DNA of 64,000 nt from Arabidopsis thaliana (GCF_000001735.4 NC_003075.7:17733001-17797000), one strand, 5' to 3'; positions 26,657 through 41,181 are shown, counted from the first letter of the stretch. Program-made: numbers and translations. The notes: generated by a model from the letters alone, not told the origin.

Positions 26657-28157
26657 TGAGCAAGTTAGCTTTATGAAGAATGATGACAAGTGGGTTTCTG
26701 TCTGTACATGTATGTATATGGTGAGAAAAAGGCAATGATATCAAGGGAAGAATCGGTCTCCTAACATTCAAATAAATGTGAATATGACTAAGAAATATAT
26801 TATCGTAAGCAAACTTTATGAAAGTAATATTATGTTACAAATATTTCAAGACTGAAAAGAGAGGAAATGTAGTAAAGAGCCAACAAATGGGATTATTATT
26901 TGTCCGTGTGGTCCAGCTTATGTGATAACATATTTCAGTGTGAATTACTGTAATTTAATCCACCATGCACCTCTAACCTCCAGTTATATATATAAATGTA
27001 CAACTAGTATAATGGAGTTGATAACTATAATGATTTTATCATATTTTAAATATTTATACTAGTAGTTTCAATGTTTAGAATATGCCTGATCCAGTATATT
27101 CAACGAGCTTTTGTGTAAGAAATTTAGGATTCACAACTTTGATTGCATTGGTTAGCAAGTAACTGTTTTTATTTTGATGCCGGTTATTAATGTAATAGTA
27201 AATTGTATTTGTATCTAAGCTACGAAAGTACGTAACTACGTATTACAAAATTTATACGTTTAATACAGTCTTTCTCCGTTTTAATTCTTTTAATATCGTA
27301 ATTTTTTGTTGTTATCTCAATTCATATTATATAGAACGTTTACTTTCTAGAAAACTAAATGACGTTAATTATATATCGTTCTTAAATATTTAATATGTTT
27401 TGGATTATGTTTCCTAAGGTAATTATGGATTATATTTAAACTATCATAATCTTCTAGATGAAAAAGTAAATGGCTGACTTGACCTGAGACCGAGAGAATT
27501 AGTCTTGGAAAATTGTAGATAAAAAAAATTACATTCTTTATATATTCCAGTTTACGAAAAAAGTAATTGGTTACAACTTACAACTTAGAAGATAAAGTAC
27601 GAGGAAATAGAAAAACGAAAATTTATGAAAATAACTTTTTCAACGCGCTAACGAGGAATCGGTCTTCTCGGCACGACGAGTACAAATATTTCCAAAAAAA
27701 TGAGATTATTATCTATTTCATTATGTCTACTCTCATGATTAATTAAGAAATGAATAAGACAAATAAAGCGGGTTAAAACATTTGAATTCTTGACTTCATT
27801 ATTTAAATCTTTTCTTACTAGTCCACGAGCCAATGCTTGGATCAGGTCTTTGAGACCAAATCTTTACTTTTTTATAAATAGAATTAAAGATTGATAAAGA
27901 GTCTTCTTCTTTGATTTTTCTTCTCAAAACGAAATCGATACTTGATTAAGTGGATATAAATACTTCTCGTACTTGAAAAATATTTAACATAATTGATTTG
28001 GGTTTTCACAATGTTTAAATGATAAAATACTATGGTATTTTTTTCTCGTGTAACCTAAAAAGGAGCAGAAAAAATAATGTCATGTATTGTTTTTTTCCGT
28101 TTTTTCTTTTTTTTTGGTTTTTTCACTTCTCAGGATCATAAGGTGGACACAACACAA

Positions 28158-28313
28158 TGGGCTTTAGATCTGTAAAAACATAATTTAAATAACAGAAATT
28201 AAAAATTAAAAAAGCCCCATGCAAACAAAGGGAAATCCAGCCCATCTCGTAGAAAAGCTCATAGGCAACCCTAATGGGCCAGAAGTTCAAAATCAACAGA
28301 AGCCTATAGCCCA
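28158..28313. promoter_or_regulatory. Orphan site II motif cluster
   Basis: TGGGCT 28158-28163, AGCCCA 28239-28244, TGGGCC 28275-28280 and AGCCCA 28308-28313, in 156 nt. The nearest gene start is MYB87, 1.6 kb away. Confidence 0.4.
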
Positions 28314-31300
28314 ACCGAATGTGTCATATATTGTTGCTGACATGATAACCAATGTGACTCTTTTAATAAAAATAGTAAGAAAAGAGCACAGGGCCTGAAA
28401 TCCGATTTTTTAAAAAATACAGTTTATTTTAATAGATTTTGTATGAAAATAATTTACTCTAAATTATCAGAAAGCTAAAACAGTAATTATTTTTTGTTGT
28501 TGGACAAAAACGTCTTCTACTGATTTTGAATACGATTTTTAAATTGTCGACCAATTTGTAGTTGCGACAATGTTTGACATCTTATATAATGGGCAATTCT
28601 GTAATGAGATTAAATTTTATTTTATATTATACTTGGGCTGTACTTATACCCGTGGGCCTCGTAATACGGCCTCGTAATAATACCAAATTTGAAGTGTAAA
28701 AGACATTTTTTTAACATAGAATATAAAACATTGCAATAAAAATATGATAGTGACGGTTATTTCAACAGAAAGAAGAGTTTACCAAAAGACAATCGGTGTG
28801 AAAATCAACGTCACGAGTCAGGACCCAGATATCTTCAAGATCTTTCGTTGGGAAAGACAAAACTGCACTATGTGTTTCTTAAGTATGGTCCCTGCTCAAA
28901 TTGGGGGCAATTTTGTCATATCCTAGTACGTGCGATCCTTCATAGTTCATACTTCATAATCATCATATATTGCTTTATCTGATGGGCTTTGTCTTCGTTT
29001 CACTTTTCAATTTCATTAAAATTTTGATAATCGCACAAACGAAGCTAATCTAATTATAACCACGTATCAAACAAATAAAATAGGTTTTATATGTACAACA
29101 ACAATAAGCTGAATACGACTTTATCTTAAAATCATATGAAAATTATTTGCGAAAAACAAATACTTTAATATACCAAATTTAATTAGTTATAATACTTTTT
29201 CGTCGAGCTAACTAAAACATCGAAAACAAAACTTTTCATGAGCTAAAAAATAAAGTTGTTTAATCAATAATCATTATATATAGGGGGACCTATATTTAAG
29301 ACTTGACAAACAAAATTTGTGATATACCTAACTAAATGGTATAAGACCTCTCACAATGATGATAATAGACTATTAGAAGGACGAAGACACGAAGAGACAC
29401 ACCGACTTTATTTGGCCGACTCGAAAGCGAAAAGAAAGGTCATCGTTTCTTTGTCCTCGCTTTTTACTTTCCTTTCACAACCACACACACTTATACACAT
29501 ACGTATAAAACTATATATATTTGATAGACAAATATTGCATCATGGCTTGCGTTTACAAGTCTTAGTCCACCATAGTCACTAATCCACTACGGTGACTCAC
29601 TCTTTTCCCTAAGTGTACATAATACATACATATTAAACCCCAACTGTTTCAAAATCTATGATGTGAAATCAATATGATGTTTTCTATATGTATATTGTCA
29701 TAATTCAGAACTGGCCACACATACCAAATTGAAATTTCGCTGAAAATTAATATTATAAACCCTAAAATATGACGAAGCCTAAAAACGTATGTAATGGGAG
29801 TTTTGTAGTCTGGTCATTACCTTGCATATTAGGCATGCACACACATTCTTTTGGTATTCTCTAATATCGACCATCTATTTGGCCTATGATACGACCCCAG
29901 AGGCCAGACCTTGTAATTATTTTTTGCTTACCTTGATTAGTTCACAATAGTTAATGATAGATATTCTTAAGAGTAGACTTTTGTTGTCAAAGGCTCAATG
30001 ATTCGTCCCTTTATAAAGTCAAGATCTCGACGTGATTGGAAGAATATTTACTTATATATTCCTGTTAATCATGCAGTTTTTTTATCCTATGAATTAATGT
30101 GATTATTCATTTAAATAATCAAATTCCCTTCCTTTTTCCCCAATATGGTTCAATTATTCGCGCCTGTATACATTTGAGGGCAATATTCGTTACGTGCTTT
30201 TGAATTTAGAACCTGCGAATAGTTGATAATTCCTCATGAAAGGCAAAAAAAAAAAATCATCTGTTACGTTTTAGATGGTTTATTTTAATCGAAAATAAAA
30301 ATAAAACAAAATAAACGAGAGTTTTTGTATGGTTTATAAAGTTCATTAAGCGTGCAAACTAACTGTGATATAACATCACGAATATAATATGAATATGATA
30401 GCCTTTAATTAGCACACGCTTAAGACATGATATACAGTTAGAATCAATTTCGTTCGATAATAATCTTCTATATATGCATTATAACAATGTAATATTCCTT
30501 TTGACAAACTGCTAAAAATCATTTGAAAAAGGAAAATACATCTCCAATTCCAATAATTTCGGCATATAATTCAAAGTATATATTCTGATTAACTTAGATA
30601 AAACTAGACCGTCAGTTTTGGTGGCTTTGTTAAAATTTAAAAGTGGTAACAGACGGCTCTTTTTTCGTGTCATTATTATTACCCGAAATTGAGTGGATAT
30701 TTGAAATGGGATTATAACAAATAAAGAAGCATCATCCATGATTTGACTTATGCAAAGTTCTATATTTTAGAAAAGGAAAATAAATAGAAAAAAGGAACAA
30801 AATAAAAGACATGAAAAGCAACATGTCTGGTTGGCCGTAGAACCGGAGATATGACAAAGAAAAGCATCAGACAATCCTTCTATCATTCATCCAACTTAAT
30901 TATTAGTCCCTCTTTTACTATACATACTTATTTTCCAAAGTTCAAAAATATATTTTCTTTTTGATAAAACCTCCCACTAGTTTTCTTATCTGCTTAACCA
31001 AGTCAGAAACTCAGGACATGTTTTCCACGCTTTAAAACCAAATAATACTTAAAATACGGCTTAAATCTAAGTTCAACAACTTGGTTTCCTGATTTTTATT
31101 TTTTATCAACCAAATGTTTCTGCAAAATCTAAAACATTACTTAACCAAATGAACAAAACACAAAACATAACATAGTAATTGACCAAATTAGGTTAAAAAA
31201 AGTAATAGACTAAAGTAAACCAGATCAAACCATAACTAAGTTAATTTTTAATTTGCAGCATGCTTAACTTTTTCGGAATTCTCCTTAGCTTAGTATATTT

Positions 31301-33316
31301 TATAAAAGTAACCAAACAAAATAATAATAATAATAATACGGCCGTAATGTGGGGGCTGAATCGGAATTAGATACTCTCTATCATACCAAATCATTGAAGG
31401 GACCTACATGTCTGGAGTTGACACGTGTCGGACCTAACAGACAATGATACTGTTTTCAAGTTTCGTAATTAGCTCTCTCTCTCTCTCTTTTGTGTCGTGT
31501 GGATAAGTCTGTGAGAGATCGCATAATGGATGGTGCCTAAGTGTTGATGACATGAGAACCACCACTTTAATTTCTCTCTTTTTGTTATCTATTTTTCTTA
31601 TAATACCTTTTCTTATGAATATATTTGTTCACCGCGCCAATTAAACGACTTTATCATTGTTGCCAACAAACGTATTTAAGTTTTTTATTTATTTGTTATT
31701 GTTGTGGTTGTGGATATTTTGTAGTTATCGTTTGGGTTTGATTAGTCTTAAACCTAATTTTTTAATCGTCTTCCAATCATCTAAACCATCTAAAAAGGTC
31801 TTGCGAGTTGGGGTCACACCGTTATTTCATTATTATTTTGTATGTATTAATACTCTGTTTTATAATACGACATCTTTTTGCCTTTTGTCTTTATTCTTCC
31901 CCTCTTTTTCACACATTTTTAATTGGTTTTAATTTTTCCCCTACCTTTTCAAGAAGTCAATATTTATCGATATTCCTGTCATTATTTAAAATCGTGTTAT
32001 TAATGACTTATTGCCGACATATTAAAAAAAAAACTCTTCATAATATATACTCCATGTGTATTAGTGTATGTATAACATTTCATCTATCATTATGCATATT
32101 AGCAAACATGTAAAATAATAAGTATATGTGACAGTTTACAAACATCATTTGTCTGATTAAATCATTAAAAGATAACAAAATTGTTCTGACCATTTCGTAA
32201 AAAAAAAATTAAGTAGTATACAATAGAAACAAATAATTTAAGAAGTCGTTTATTCAGAAATGATTCTGGTAATCGCACGAAGCTTATTATTCATCATCGT
32301 TATCTTTCATACTATAAGATAATAATTAAGAAGATCCTAGTAAAATTTGGTCTTTGAATCTGACCTCTTTTCTACGTTCTATATTTTGTCATGTAATGCG
32401 ATTATTTTGATATGATCATGCGTCATAGAACACACGCTCCATAAGACAAAATGTGATAACATATTAAATTCGATAACAATAAATAAGACAGAAACAAAAC
32501 TAATCATGACGACGTCTAGTTACAGGAAGATCGCCTAAATGACTAAATTAAATAAATTATCGGGTCAATACAATTACTAATTTGTCTTCTCGTTCTAACT
32601 TTGAAATATTTAGATATTGGGTCTTTGTTGAAAAAATATGATTTAATCATGTCATGATTTTTCTAATCTTGACACCTCGAGTTTTAAATACAACACTAGG
32701 ACTATGTAATTATTAAATAATACATGTAGTTAATAAATACATGTGTCGTCGTGTTCATGAGTTTGCCTCACCTTTCCTCTTAGGAGACTGGTCTGGCCGT
32801 CGGGGACCAATGCTCTGAGATACAAAATTATTTTTATACTAATAATTTATAGTATAATAATACGTATTCTTTGTATGCAATTCAAATTGTTTTCATGCAT
32901 CCCTCTCTTTAAATGAATTGCAGCTTGTCCAAATGGTTAAAAGTTCTCGTTAGTTGGAATCAAATATCTATATCTTCAACATTCTCAGAACTATATATAT
33001 TCTAAAGTTTCAATAATTTTTGTTCCAAACAACAAAATTGACTCTTTAAATAAAGTCAGGAAGATTTTGGTAATGGCGATTGCAATCTTTTTAGTCAAAA
33101 GACACCAGCAAAATGATCAAAAGGCGAATTTAAATAACTTCATTTGTAACTTCTGACGCCCCGACTATTCTAGCTGTTACAAGTGACCAAAATGGCTAAC
33201 AATGTACACGTTAAACTTTTGATTTTCACACTACCATATTTTATAAAAATCATGATGTTCTAATTGATTATATAAATAAAATGCTTTACATATGCATGTA
33301 GTTCACATTTTTTTTT

Positions 33317-33399
33317 TTTGGTTTGCAATTGTTTCTTAAATAAATAAATAAAAAACCTAATTTAAAACAAATCAGAAGAAAAAAAAATTGCAAACCAAA
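33317..33399. repeat. 14-nt inverted repeat
   Basis: TTTGGTTTGCAATT at 33317-33330 is the exact complement of 33386-33399, with a 55-nt loop. A T run precedes the first arm and an A run precedes the second. Confidence 0.7.
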
Positions 33400-34976
33400 G
33401 TAATCCAAATAAGCTAGTATTTTAATCGGATTGTGAGTACTTTCTCCACTTCTCCTTCGAGGCCACGCTTATATATTAATTTGTACAATATGGGTAACCT
33501 AACTTGGTTGGAAAATAGAAAGTGCCAAAAAAAACAAAATATGTATGGCTAAAACCAATAAAACGTCCCACGTCGACTTTCAAGTTAAGTCCCTCAACAA
33601 TATTATTTCTGTTTGACGAATCACATTCCACCACCACCATGATTACCAATCTTCTTCTCCCACCCGTTTCTAATTCAGGCCATTCACAATATTTGATACA
33701 GAATAATGAAACTTAATGTTGAACTATTCCGCCATTTTACTGTTTCAATTAATTAAATATTTATCTAAACGAGGTGCTGTTAGTAAAAAAAGTTCCAATA
33801 TTTTTCTAGCTAATTCTATAAAAAGACACTTTGTACTGTAAGAGCAGAGACGATAAAAACAGAAAATGTAACGATAATTTGTTACGTCCTGTAATGAATT
33901 GTTTAAATTCGAGTAATGATATTTATGCATTTTCTACATATATGCTACTAGTAATCAATAAAAGCATAGTATTATCAAAACTAGAATGCGGTGGAAATAA
34001 ATAGATAGAAATCATTGGATAAATAAGTCCCAACACAATCTGGCCAGATCAAGAGAACCGAACCTAAAACAAGAAAGTGGAGATCACAATCCGAAACCCT
34101 AAATAATAATACAAGAAAGGGGAATATAAAAAGAAATTAGAAGAAATTAATTAAAAACCCAATGTGTAGTGTGAGGAAGTTGAAGATTGGTAGGCAAGCT
34201 GACATGTTACCCATATCTACCTTCTTCAAGCAAAGCATGGAGTGGGAGACAATTCATGTGGTCTCTTATTTAATTAAAGTTGCCTCTTAATTACTCTCTA
34301 TTGACAACTTATTATGATACTCCTACTTAGATAAGTTAAATGTATCATTTGATTATAATCTAATTTATTTTAAGGAAGTCTTCAGTTCTGTTAGTTATAT
34401 TTAACGCTTCAGTGGTATATTACAAGAATATCTGTACTCGAGTAAATATTTTAAAATATCAATCACAGAACATTGGATCTTTGAATGTGGGCATGGGAGG
34501 ATATAGAATCGTTTCGTCATGTGCTAGTAATTGTATTGTTGACTTGAATTGAATTTGTGGATATATATCCCGATTAACAAATTGAAACAAACATGTAAAG
34601 CAATGTATAAATGGTAAAAGATAGAAGTAAGTTTATCAGGAAATGCAAACCATCAATTCGGATATAGGAGTTTAAAAGTCTAATCGAAAGTTTTGGAGAG
34701 ACTAAAATCTATTACACCCAAAAAAAAATTGCGTTGAACCGTTTTTTTTTTTTTTTTGGGTTTTTAAAACTAATTTAATTTTCATACCACGTCATAAAAA
34801 TTATATTCTCAGAGTATAAATTTGTATACTATGAATAAACATACTGAAAATTTATGAAGTGGGAATAATAGTTGCAAGTGGGGTGCGCATTTGGTCAACC
34901 TTTGTAAGTAAGAAAATACAAAGGAGAGAGAATTGTGCTATCATAATTTTCCACATTCTTTTTTTCGAAAATTCCA

Positions 34977-34983
34977 TATAAAA
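34977..34983 (+). promoter_or_regulatory. Candidate TATA box of HAT22
   Basis: TATAAAA 258 nt before the ATG; it would place the start near 35010 and give a leader of about 230 nt. Confidence 0.4.
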
Positions 34984-35031
34984 AAGTAAGCAAAATAAAT
35001 ACATTCCTTGATTAATTCTAATTATTAGCCA

Positions 35032-35046
35032 CCCACCCACCCACCC
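35032..35046 (-). promoter_or_regulatory. G-quadruplex motif upstream of HAT22
   Basis: Four CCC runs spaced by single A on the plus strand give four GGG runs with one-base loops on the minus strand. That is the arrangement expected to form a very stable parallel quadruplex. It lies 195 nt before the HAT22 ATG, in the leader or core promoter, with the G runs on the template strand. Confidence 0.65.
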
Positions 35047-35240
35047 ATCAAAAATTAAAAATAAAAATTAAAAAGACAAAATAAAAACTCTCTTCCCCTT
35101 CTTAAGAAGAAGCCATCTTGGTTTCATTTCGTCCCATAATCTTCCAAACTTCACCAGAAGAAATTCTTAACAAACAATTTTCTTCATAATATTAATTCTC
35201 AAGATCTTAAAGATTATATTAATACGAAGAGAAAATTCAA

Positions 35241-36272
35241 ATGGGTCTTGATGATTCATGCAACACAGGTCTTGTTCTTGGTTTAGGCCTCTCACCAACG
35301 CCTAATAATTACAATCATGCCATCAAGAAATCTTCCTCCACTGTGGACCATCGTTTCATCAGGCTCGATCCGTCGTTGACTCTAAGCCTATCCGGTGAGA
35401 GCTACAAGATCAAGACTGGTGCCGGCGCCGGCGACCAAATTTGCCGGCAGACCTCGTCCCACAGCGGCATCTCATCTTTCTCGAGCGGAAGGGTAAAGAG
35501 AGAAAGAGAAATCTCCGGCGGCGATGGAGAAGAAGAGGCGGAGGAGACGACGGAGAGAGTGGTGTGTTCGAGAGTGAGTGATGATCATGACGATGAAGAA
35601 GGTGTTAGTGCTCGTAAAAAGCTTAGACTCACTAAACAACAATCTGCTCTTCTCGAAGATAACTTCAAACTTCATAGCACCCTTAATCCCGTATGATATA
35701 GTTAATTATTTCCTTAATTAAACTAATCAGTCTCTTCTTATTTACGTTAATCATATCGTTAATTATTTTTTCTATGAATTTACAGAAGCAAAAACAAGCT
35801 CTTGCGAGACAGCTGAATCTAAGGCCTAGACAAGTTGAAGTGTGGTTCCAAAACAGGAGAGCTAGGTAAATATAATTGATTACTTTTGTGAATTTTAATA
35901 TCATACTTTTCTTTCTTTATTTTGGTTCATAAAAATATTTTTTAATTAAATTTTAATTTGAACAGAACAAAACTAAAGCAAACAGAAGTGGATTGTGAGT
36001 TTTTGAAGAAATGTTGCGAGACTTTAACGGATGAGAATAGAAGGCTTCAAAAAGAGCTTCAAGACCTTAAGGCTTTAAAATTGTCTCAACCGTTTTACAT
36101 GCACATGCCGGCGGCGACTTTGACTATGTGCCCTTCTTGTGAGAGACTCGGCGGTGGTGGTGTCGGAGGAGATACGACGGCGGTTGATGAAGAAACGGCG
36201 AAAGGAGCTTTCTCCATCGTCACAAAGCCTCGTTTCTATAACCCTTTCACTAATCCTTCTGCAGCATGTTAG
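35241..36272 (+). CDS. HAT22: HD-ZIP class II transcription factor HAT22
   Basis: Three exons: 35241-35690, 35786-35865 and 35966-36272, giving 278 residues. N-terminal repression-type motifs include LGLGLS near 13 and an EAR-like LTLSL at 46-50. The homeodomain spans about 124-182 with [15 protein letters not shown] at its end, followed directly by a leucine zipper. The class II hallmark CPSCE is at about 232-236. The two introns interrupt the homeodomain. It binds DNA as a dimer in the nucleus and is expected to repress. Sequence and place fit HAT22/ABIG1 (At4g37790), linked in the literature to cytokinin, ABA and senescence; HAT9 is the closest paralogue. A G-quadruplex motif and a candidate TATA lie upstream. 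Confidence 0.97.
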
Positions 36273-36516
36273 TTACTTATTAGTTATTTAATTTCTTTTT
36301 GTTGGTTTTTTTTTTGTTTCTTAAATCAAATTAGGAATTAGTTAGAAGATAAATCCCAGGGAAAAAATATTACGTTGAAATTGGGGGGAAATGGGGTATA
36401 GTCTTTATAGATAAGACTCTTCAACGATTCCACTTTATTTTTCGGTGGGATTGTTGGTTGATGAAGAAAAAAAAATAGTTTGTAATTACAGGTTTAAATA
36501 TGTAGAGAAAAAATGA

Positions 36517-36560
36517 CGAATATGTATTATCTTGTTTTTTTTTCCTTCGAATATGTATTA
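36517..36560. repeat. 13-nt direct repeat around a poly-T insert
   Basis: CGAATATGTATTA at 36517-36529 and 36548-36560 (period 31) encloses TCTTGTTTTTTTTTCCTT. Confidence 0.85.
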
Positions 36561-37898
36561 CGGTAATATAAATTTGCTTGTAAAAATAATAAATATATTA
36601 TTTGATAAATTTTGTACAAGTTTATATCACGTCTGACGACGTATCCTTAACAAATGATTGTTCATTCATGTGAGTATAATATTGATTTATACTGTTAAAT
36701 GATATTTAAATATGGGTTCTAATTTGAGTTCACACTTTACAAACATAAACAACCAAACACTCTTCCGTATTTTAAAGATTCTTAGATTGATTCTTAACAG
36801 GAGGATTCGTGTATATATTTGTAAAGTATCCACTACGATTTTATAATTTCAGAGTTTCTTTAATTAGCCAAGTCTCTATTATTCTTTACTAATCGTTCAT
36901 CTTAATGAGACACTGGTGCCAACTTGGTTTTGATTTCAACCGTCAAACCCAAAAATGGAAATAAAATTGATTGAAATAATTTGCCACCGATAAATAAAAC
37001 ACTTATAACTAGTATAACTAAATAGATGGAGAATCCTAAAACTTCACGAAGGTAAAGGTATGAAAAAAATAAAAGATGAGACGGTAAGCCAAACCAATCT
37101 ATATCAATACATCAAAATATATTTATTCAAAATTCACATTTTATTAGTGTTTTTTTTCTGACTCATCAGTCATATGACATATATACATTTATTTGTTTTG
37201 GCTCCAGATATAATAATTATATTTTTTATTATCCAAAAGAAAAGAAAAGAAAAAAACTGAAAAATCATTTGATGGGTGTGAATGATTTTAAGGGAGAGAG
37301 ATAAAGGGTGTGGGGCTAAGAGGTTAGCTCACGTGTATTGATACATCTCCTTAAAACCTTTTAAATTTATCCAACCAATAATTATAATAAAGTTATAGTA
37401 AAAACAATTTAACAAAAAAAATTATAATAAATCTTTAAACTATATAACACTGACAAATTAGAAGAACCAATACGCACCATGCAAAAACGTGTTCACATAT
37501 GTAGTCAAATATTATCCATAATAACAACAATAATAAAAAAAAAAATATCATCATCTTATTACAATGCTTAATTGCAAAGAAAAGACCTCTATTTAATAAA
37601 GATACGTTTGCGAAAAAATCTATAAATGGAAATAAAATTTTAAAAATAAAATAATAATAAAAGTTCTTGAAGATTTGAAGCAGTGAGATGCTCCATCTTT
37701 AAGAGGTAAGGTGGGACATGCTTCACGTGATTTTCTCTTCATTTTTCTTCTCACGACCATGTTATAGATGTGTGGGATTAATTATATGACTCTTCTTCAT
37801 GTTATACCCATATTTGCTATACACGTATATTCATGTTTTTTAATGAATACATGACAACGAGACGTATTAGTTAACATATTTATGAAAATGACAGCGAG

Positions 37899-37940
37899 AA
37901 ATATTCATAAGTATTTTACCAAAAAAAATATTCATAAGTA
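37899..37940. repeat. 15-nt direct repeat around an ACC-A(n) insert
   Basis: AAATATTCATAAGTA at 37899-37913 and 37926-37940 (period 27) encloses TTTTACCAAAAA. Confidence 0.85.
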
Positions 37941-37941
37941 A

Positions 37942-37990
37942 TTACGTGATTCACGCAAAAAAAAAAAAAAAAAAATTTACGTGATTCACG
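37942..37990. repeat. 14-nt direct repeat around a 19-nt A run
   Basis: TTACGTGATTCACG at 37942-37955 and 37977-37990 (period 35) encloses one C, nineteen A and one T. It starts one base after the previous repeat unit ends. Confidence 0.9.
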
Positions 37991-40900
37991 AACACAAGTA
38001 TAATTCATGAATCTTCCAGTTTCAACACGTACATGCACAAGATATGAGTAAAATTTGATTTTGATTTTTATTTTATTTTTAAAATTAAGTTTTTGTTACT
38101 TTTTTACCTGAACCGTTTAATTTTATAATTAATTGTCGTATGTAGTAGTACATCTAATCAATAAAAGCTGATATTGATCGCGACTAACATTTAATAAAAT
38201 CATTGATTTTCTAGGTTGTGTTAAAGGACGTCGAGGTCTCGAAGATCTCGTTGAGATTTGATCTTCACGAGGCACGAGTAATATGTTTGCATGTTTTTAT
38301 CTAAAGTAATAATATGTATGTGAATTAGGGTGTTAAAAGTAATTTGGTTCGAGAACATATAATAAAAATAGAAATTTAAGCCTTTATAAAACAAAAGGAA
38401 GATAAATTTTGATATAGAATGTAATGCATGCGTGATGATGGGGGATGGATGAGATGACGAGAGAGTCCACAAGAAAATCATAAGATCGGTGACCCTGAAA
38501 TTATGGTGGTGGACCATTTAATGATGAGATGACTTTCCGGAGAAATCGGTGACTTTCTCAAAATCTCCATTCTAATTTCACGGAATCATTCCCTTGTAGT
38601 GTCTCCTTTTCTCATTTTTCTCTCTTTCTATTTTTTTCGTTCAAATTTGTTTATATTATAAGATCCAAATATAGTTTTATCCCATAATGCTAAATCAGGA
38701 CTTAAGGGTGTGACTGATATAGTATTAGAGTAAATGAGTAGAAAATATATAAAGAGTAAACAAATAGAAAGAGAAATTTATTTTTCTTCAATAATATTTA
38801 TCTCAACGTTAAGAAAAAAAAAAGAAAAAAAAATATTTTTTAATTTTCATCATGATTTATATATGACCAGTACAAATTGAACAGAAATGAGGATAAAAAT
38901 ATCTTCTTTTTTTCACCATCTAGAAATCAAAATGCAATATAGAAAACTAAATGTAAACGGAAATAATCAAGATATAATCCAGTAAATGAATCCCTCTCCC
39001 TTCCTCGCCTGGATATCATAATTATATATAAAAAAAAAACTAAAGACAGTGAAAGCTATATAATATGTATATGCTATATCTCTACTCTTTTTTTTCATGT
39101 CTTCTTTAAGAAGATTTTCATAAACATTTGGGAGTATACATAAATATTTTCAATCAATTTTCTTGCTTATCGAGGTTTATTTATTTGCCTTCAGTTTTGC
39201 TGTCGATTCAATTGTGTGAGGTAACTTTTTTTGATATCCCAAAAAATATTCTAATTAATAATGCGCATTTTTTTATTCCACATATGTGCTCGTCTACAAT
39301 TACATGCATAGTGCGAGTGAAGGTTCATAATTGGATTAACAAAAAATATTATTTTAATAAGCATTGACTAAGTCAAACTTAGAGGATTAGTAGTATTCAC
39401 TTTTGAAATACACATGGTCATTTTGACAAGAAAATTGGCTCAATCAAGCGAATATAAAAAAATATATAATAGGCGGGAAAGATTATGATGAAACGTCAAA
39501 CGTATTACATATTTACATCGCCCGAAGTCGGTATGGAAATAATTAATGTATATGAAGACGATATGTATTTTATTATGAATATGAGTGTATATTAAGATTA
39601 GTCATAGGTTAATATTATTTTTACTTATGTAGGTGACTAATTATTTGGGTTGTTTCTTTTAATGATTGATAGATTTGCTTTACGTGTGCACGAACGTACG
39701 TAATTAGTGTATTAAGAACGGCAAAAGACATGTGTCAGTTGCTGGTTAAATTGTCGGTTTGTCGAATTCTTGTTCCCGACTTTTTAGTTTATAATATACT
39801 GCTACTTTCAATCACTAGGCATGAATTTGGTAGAAGACTCCAAAAATAAATATTTTTATATATATCGAATGTTAATTCGTTTACTAAATTTGATATAACA
39901 AACATAAATCAACATAACAACTCTCGTGTCATAGCTAATCTTTATACGCGTTATCTTACCAATATCAATAGAATACTCTTTTTCTGTAACAAAAAATAAT
40001 TATCATATACACTTTTTGCTTTACTTTTGTACTTCAGTTTAATCATTACTTTATTTGATTTAACAATCTAGTAGTATATGTACTCGTGGTGGCCTTATGC
40101 AGTTGTAAATATTCATTTCAATCGGACCTAAAAATGCGAAGTCATATACACAAATATATTCTAACTGCACAACAATTATATTCTATATACAATATTAACC
40201 AATTAAAAGGTGACTTGATACCTAACTATATAAGGTTAATAAGAGGCTTAAAGCTTGTAAGCTAATCAACGTTGGTTGCTCAACACGTCTTGACGCACCA
40301 TTGCGCGTGTTAGTTAAAGGTTGGTAGATTACCTTGAATATTTGTCAGTTTAACTAATTTTTCCCCTGAAATCAACTTTAAATATATATCATACAAGCAA
40401 CTAAAATAATGTTAGGTTTGAACCCATGTAATGGGCGCTCTAAAGTGTTTTTGATCTCCTAGATGAAAAAATGTGTTCCAATTATGTAACTTAGACCAGA
40501 TATTATCGGGTTGACTAGATATATATCAACATAGAGCTAGTTGAAAAGCCTATCTATATATGCATGTAGTTATTGTCCACGAAATGGGTTTAAAATTTTC
40601 AATAATAGAGGAAGAAAATGGGACTATTGAATAAATGGAACATAGCAGGATTACTAGATGCGGCTCATAGCATGTGTTAACCTACAGTATCTTTTAGTTT
40701 ATTTAAAAAGCAGTAGTGTATGCCCATTTTGCTTCACTTGTCATGTACCATATTAAAGAACTTTGAACCCTTTTAAGTAATTGATTGATGCATATAATGT
40801 GGAGAACCATGTGATTTTGTTTCCCCTCCTCCGGACTTTTTGTCAATTATATACGTTCTCTAGCTTTTTGTTGTCTTCTGTTATAAGATATATAAATTTG

Positions 40901-41181
40901 GTACAAATATATACTTTCTTACATATATCTAATATATCAAGTACTAATTGTTATACAACTTTAATTTAGGTCGAACATAATTAAAAGACATTGTTTTCAA
41001 AATCACTCCTCAACTTTCAATTTATTATAAAAAAAACTTGCAAAATTTAAATGAAAGATTGCATGCATTTAAGTGATCGTTTCAATTAATAAACACGCGG
41101 GTCTTATGAGTTTCATTTTCCATCGCATCACATGCTCTTCTAATCATGGTCAAAGCATTTTTCCGTTAGTCATGAAATTGA

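Larger units (their letters stand above)
26527..35030. other. 8.7-kb intergenic region between MYB87 and HAT22
   Basis: The two genes point away from each other, so both promoters lie here. No gene recognised. Contents: candidate MYB87 TATA (26649-26656), site II cluster (28158-28313), (CT)8 at 31473-31488 next to a GACACGTGTC palindrome at 31420-31429, an AAT-type triplet tract at about 31318-31339, a 14-nt inverted repeat at 33317-33399, and a GC-richer stretch at about 34020-34270. Confidence 0.6.

Noticed and set aside
40415..40425. GGTTTGAACCC, resembling the T-arm of a tRNA
   Set aside because: No acceptor stem, D-arm or anticodon stem can be drawn around it on either strand.
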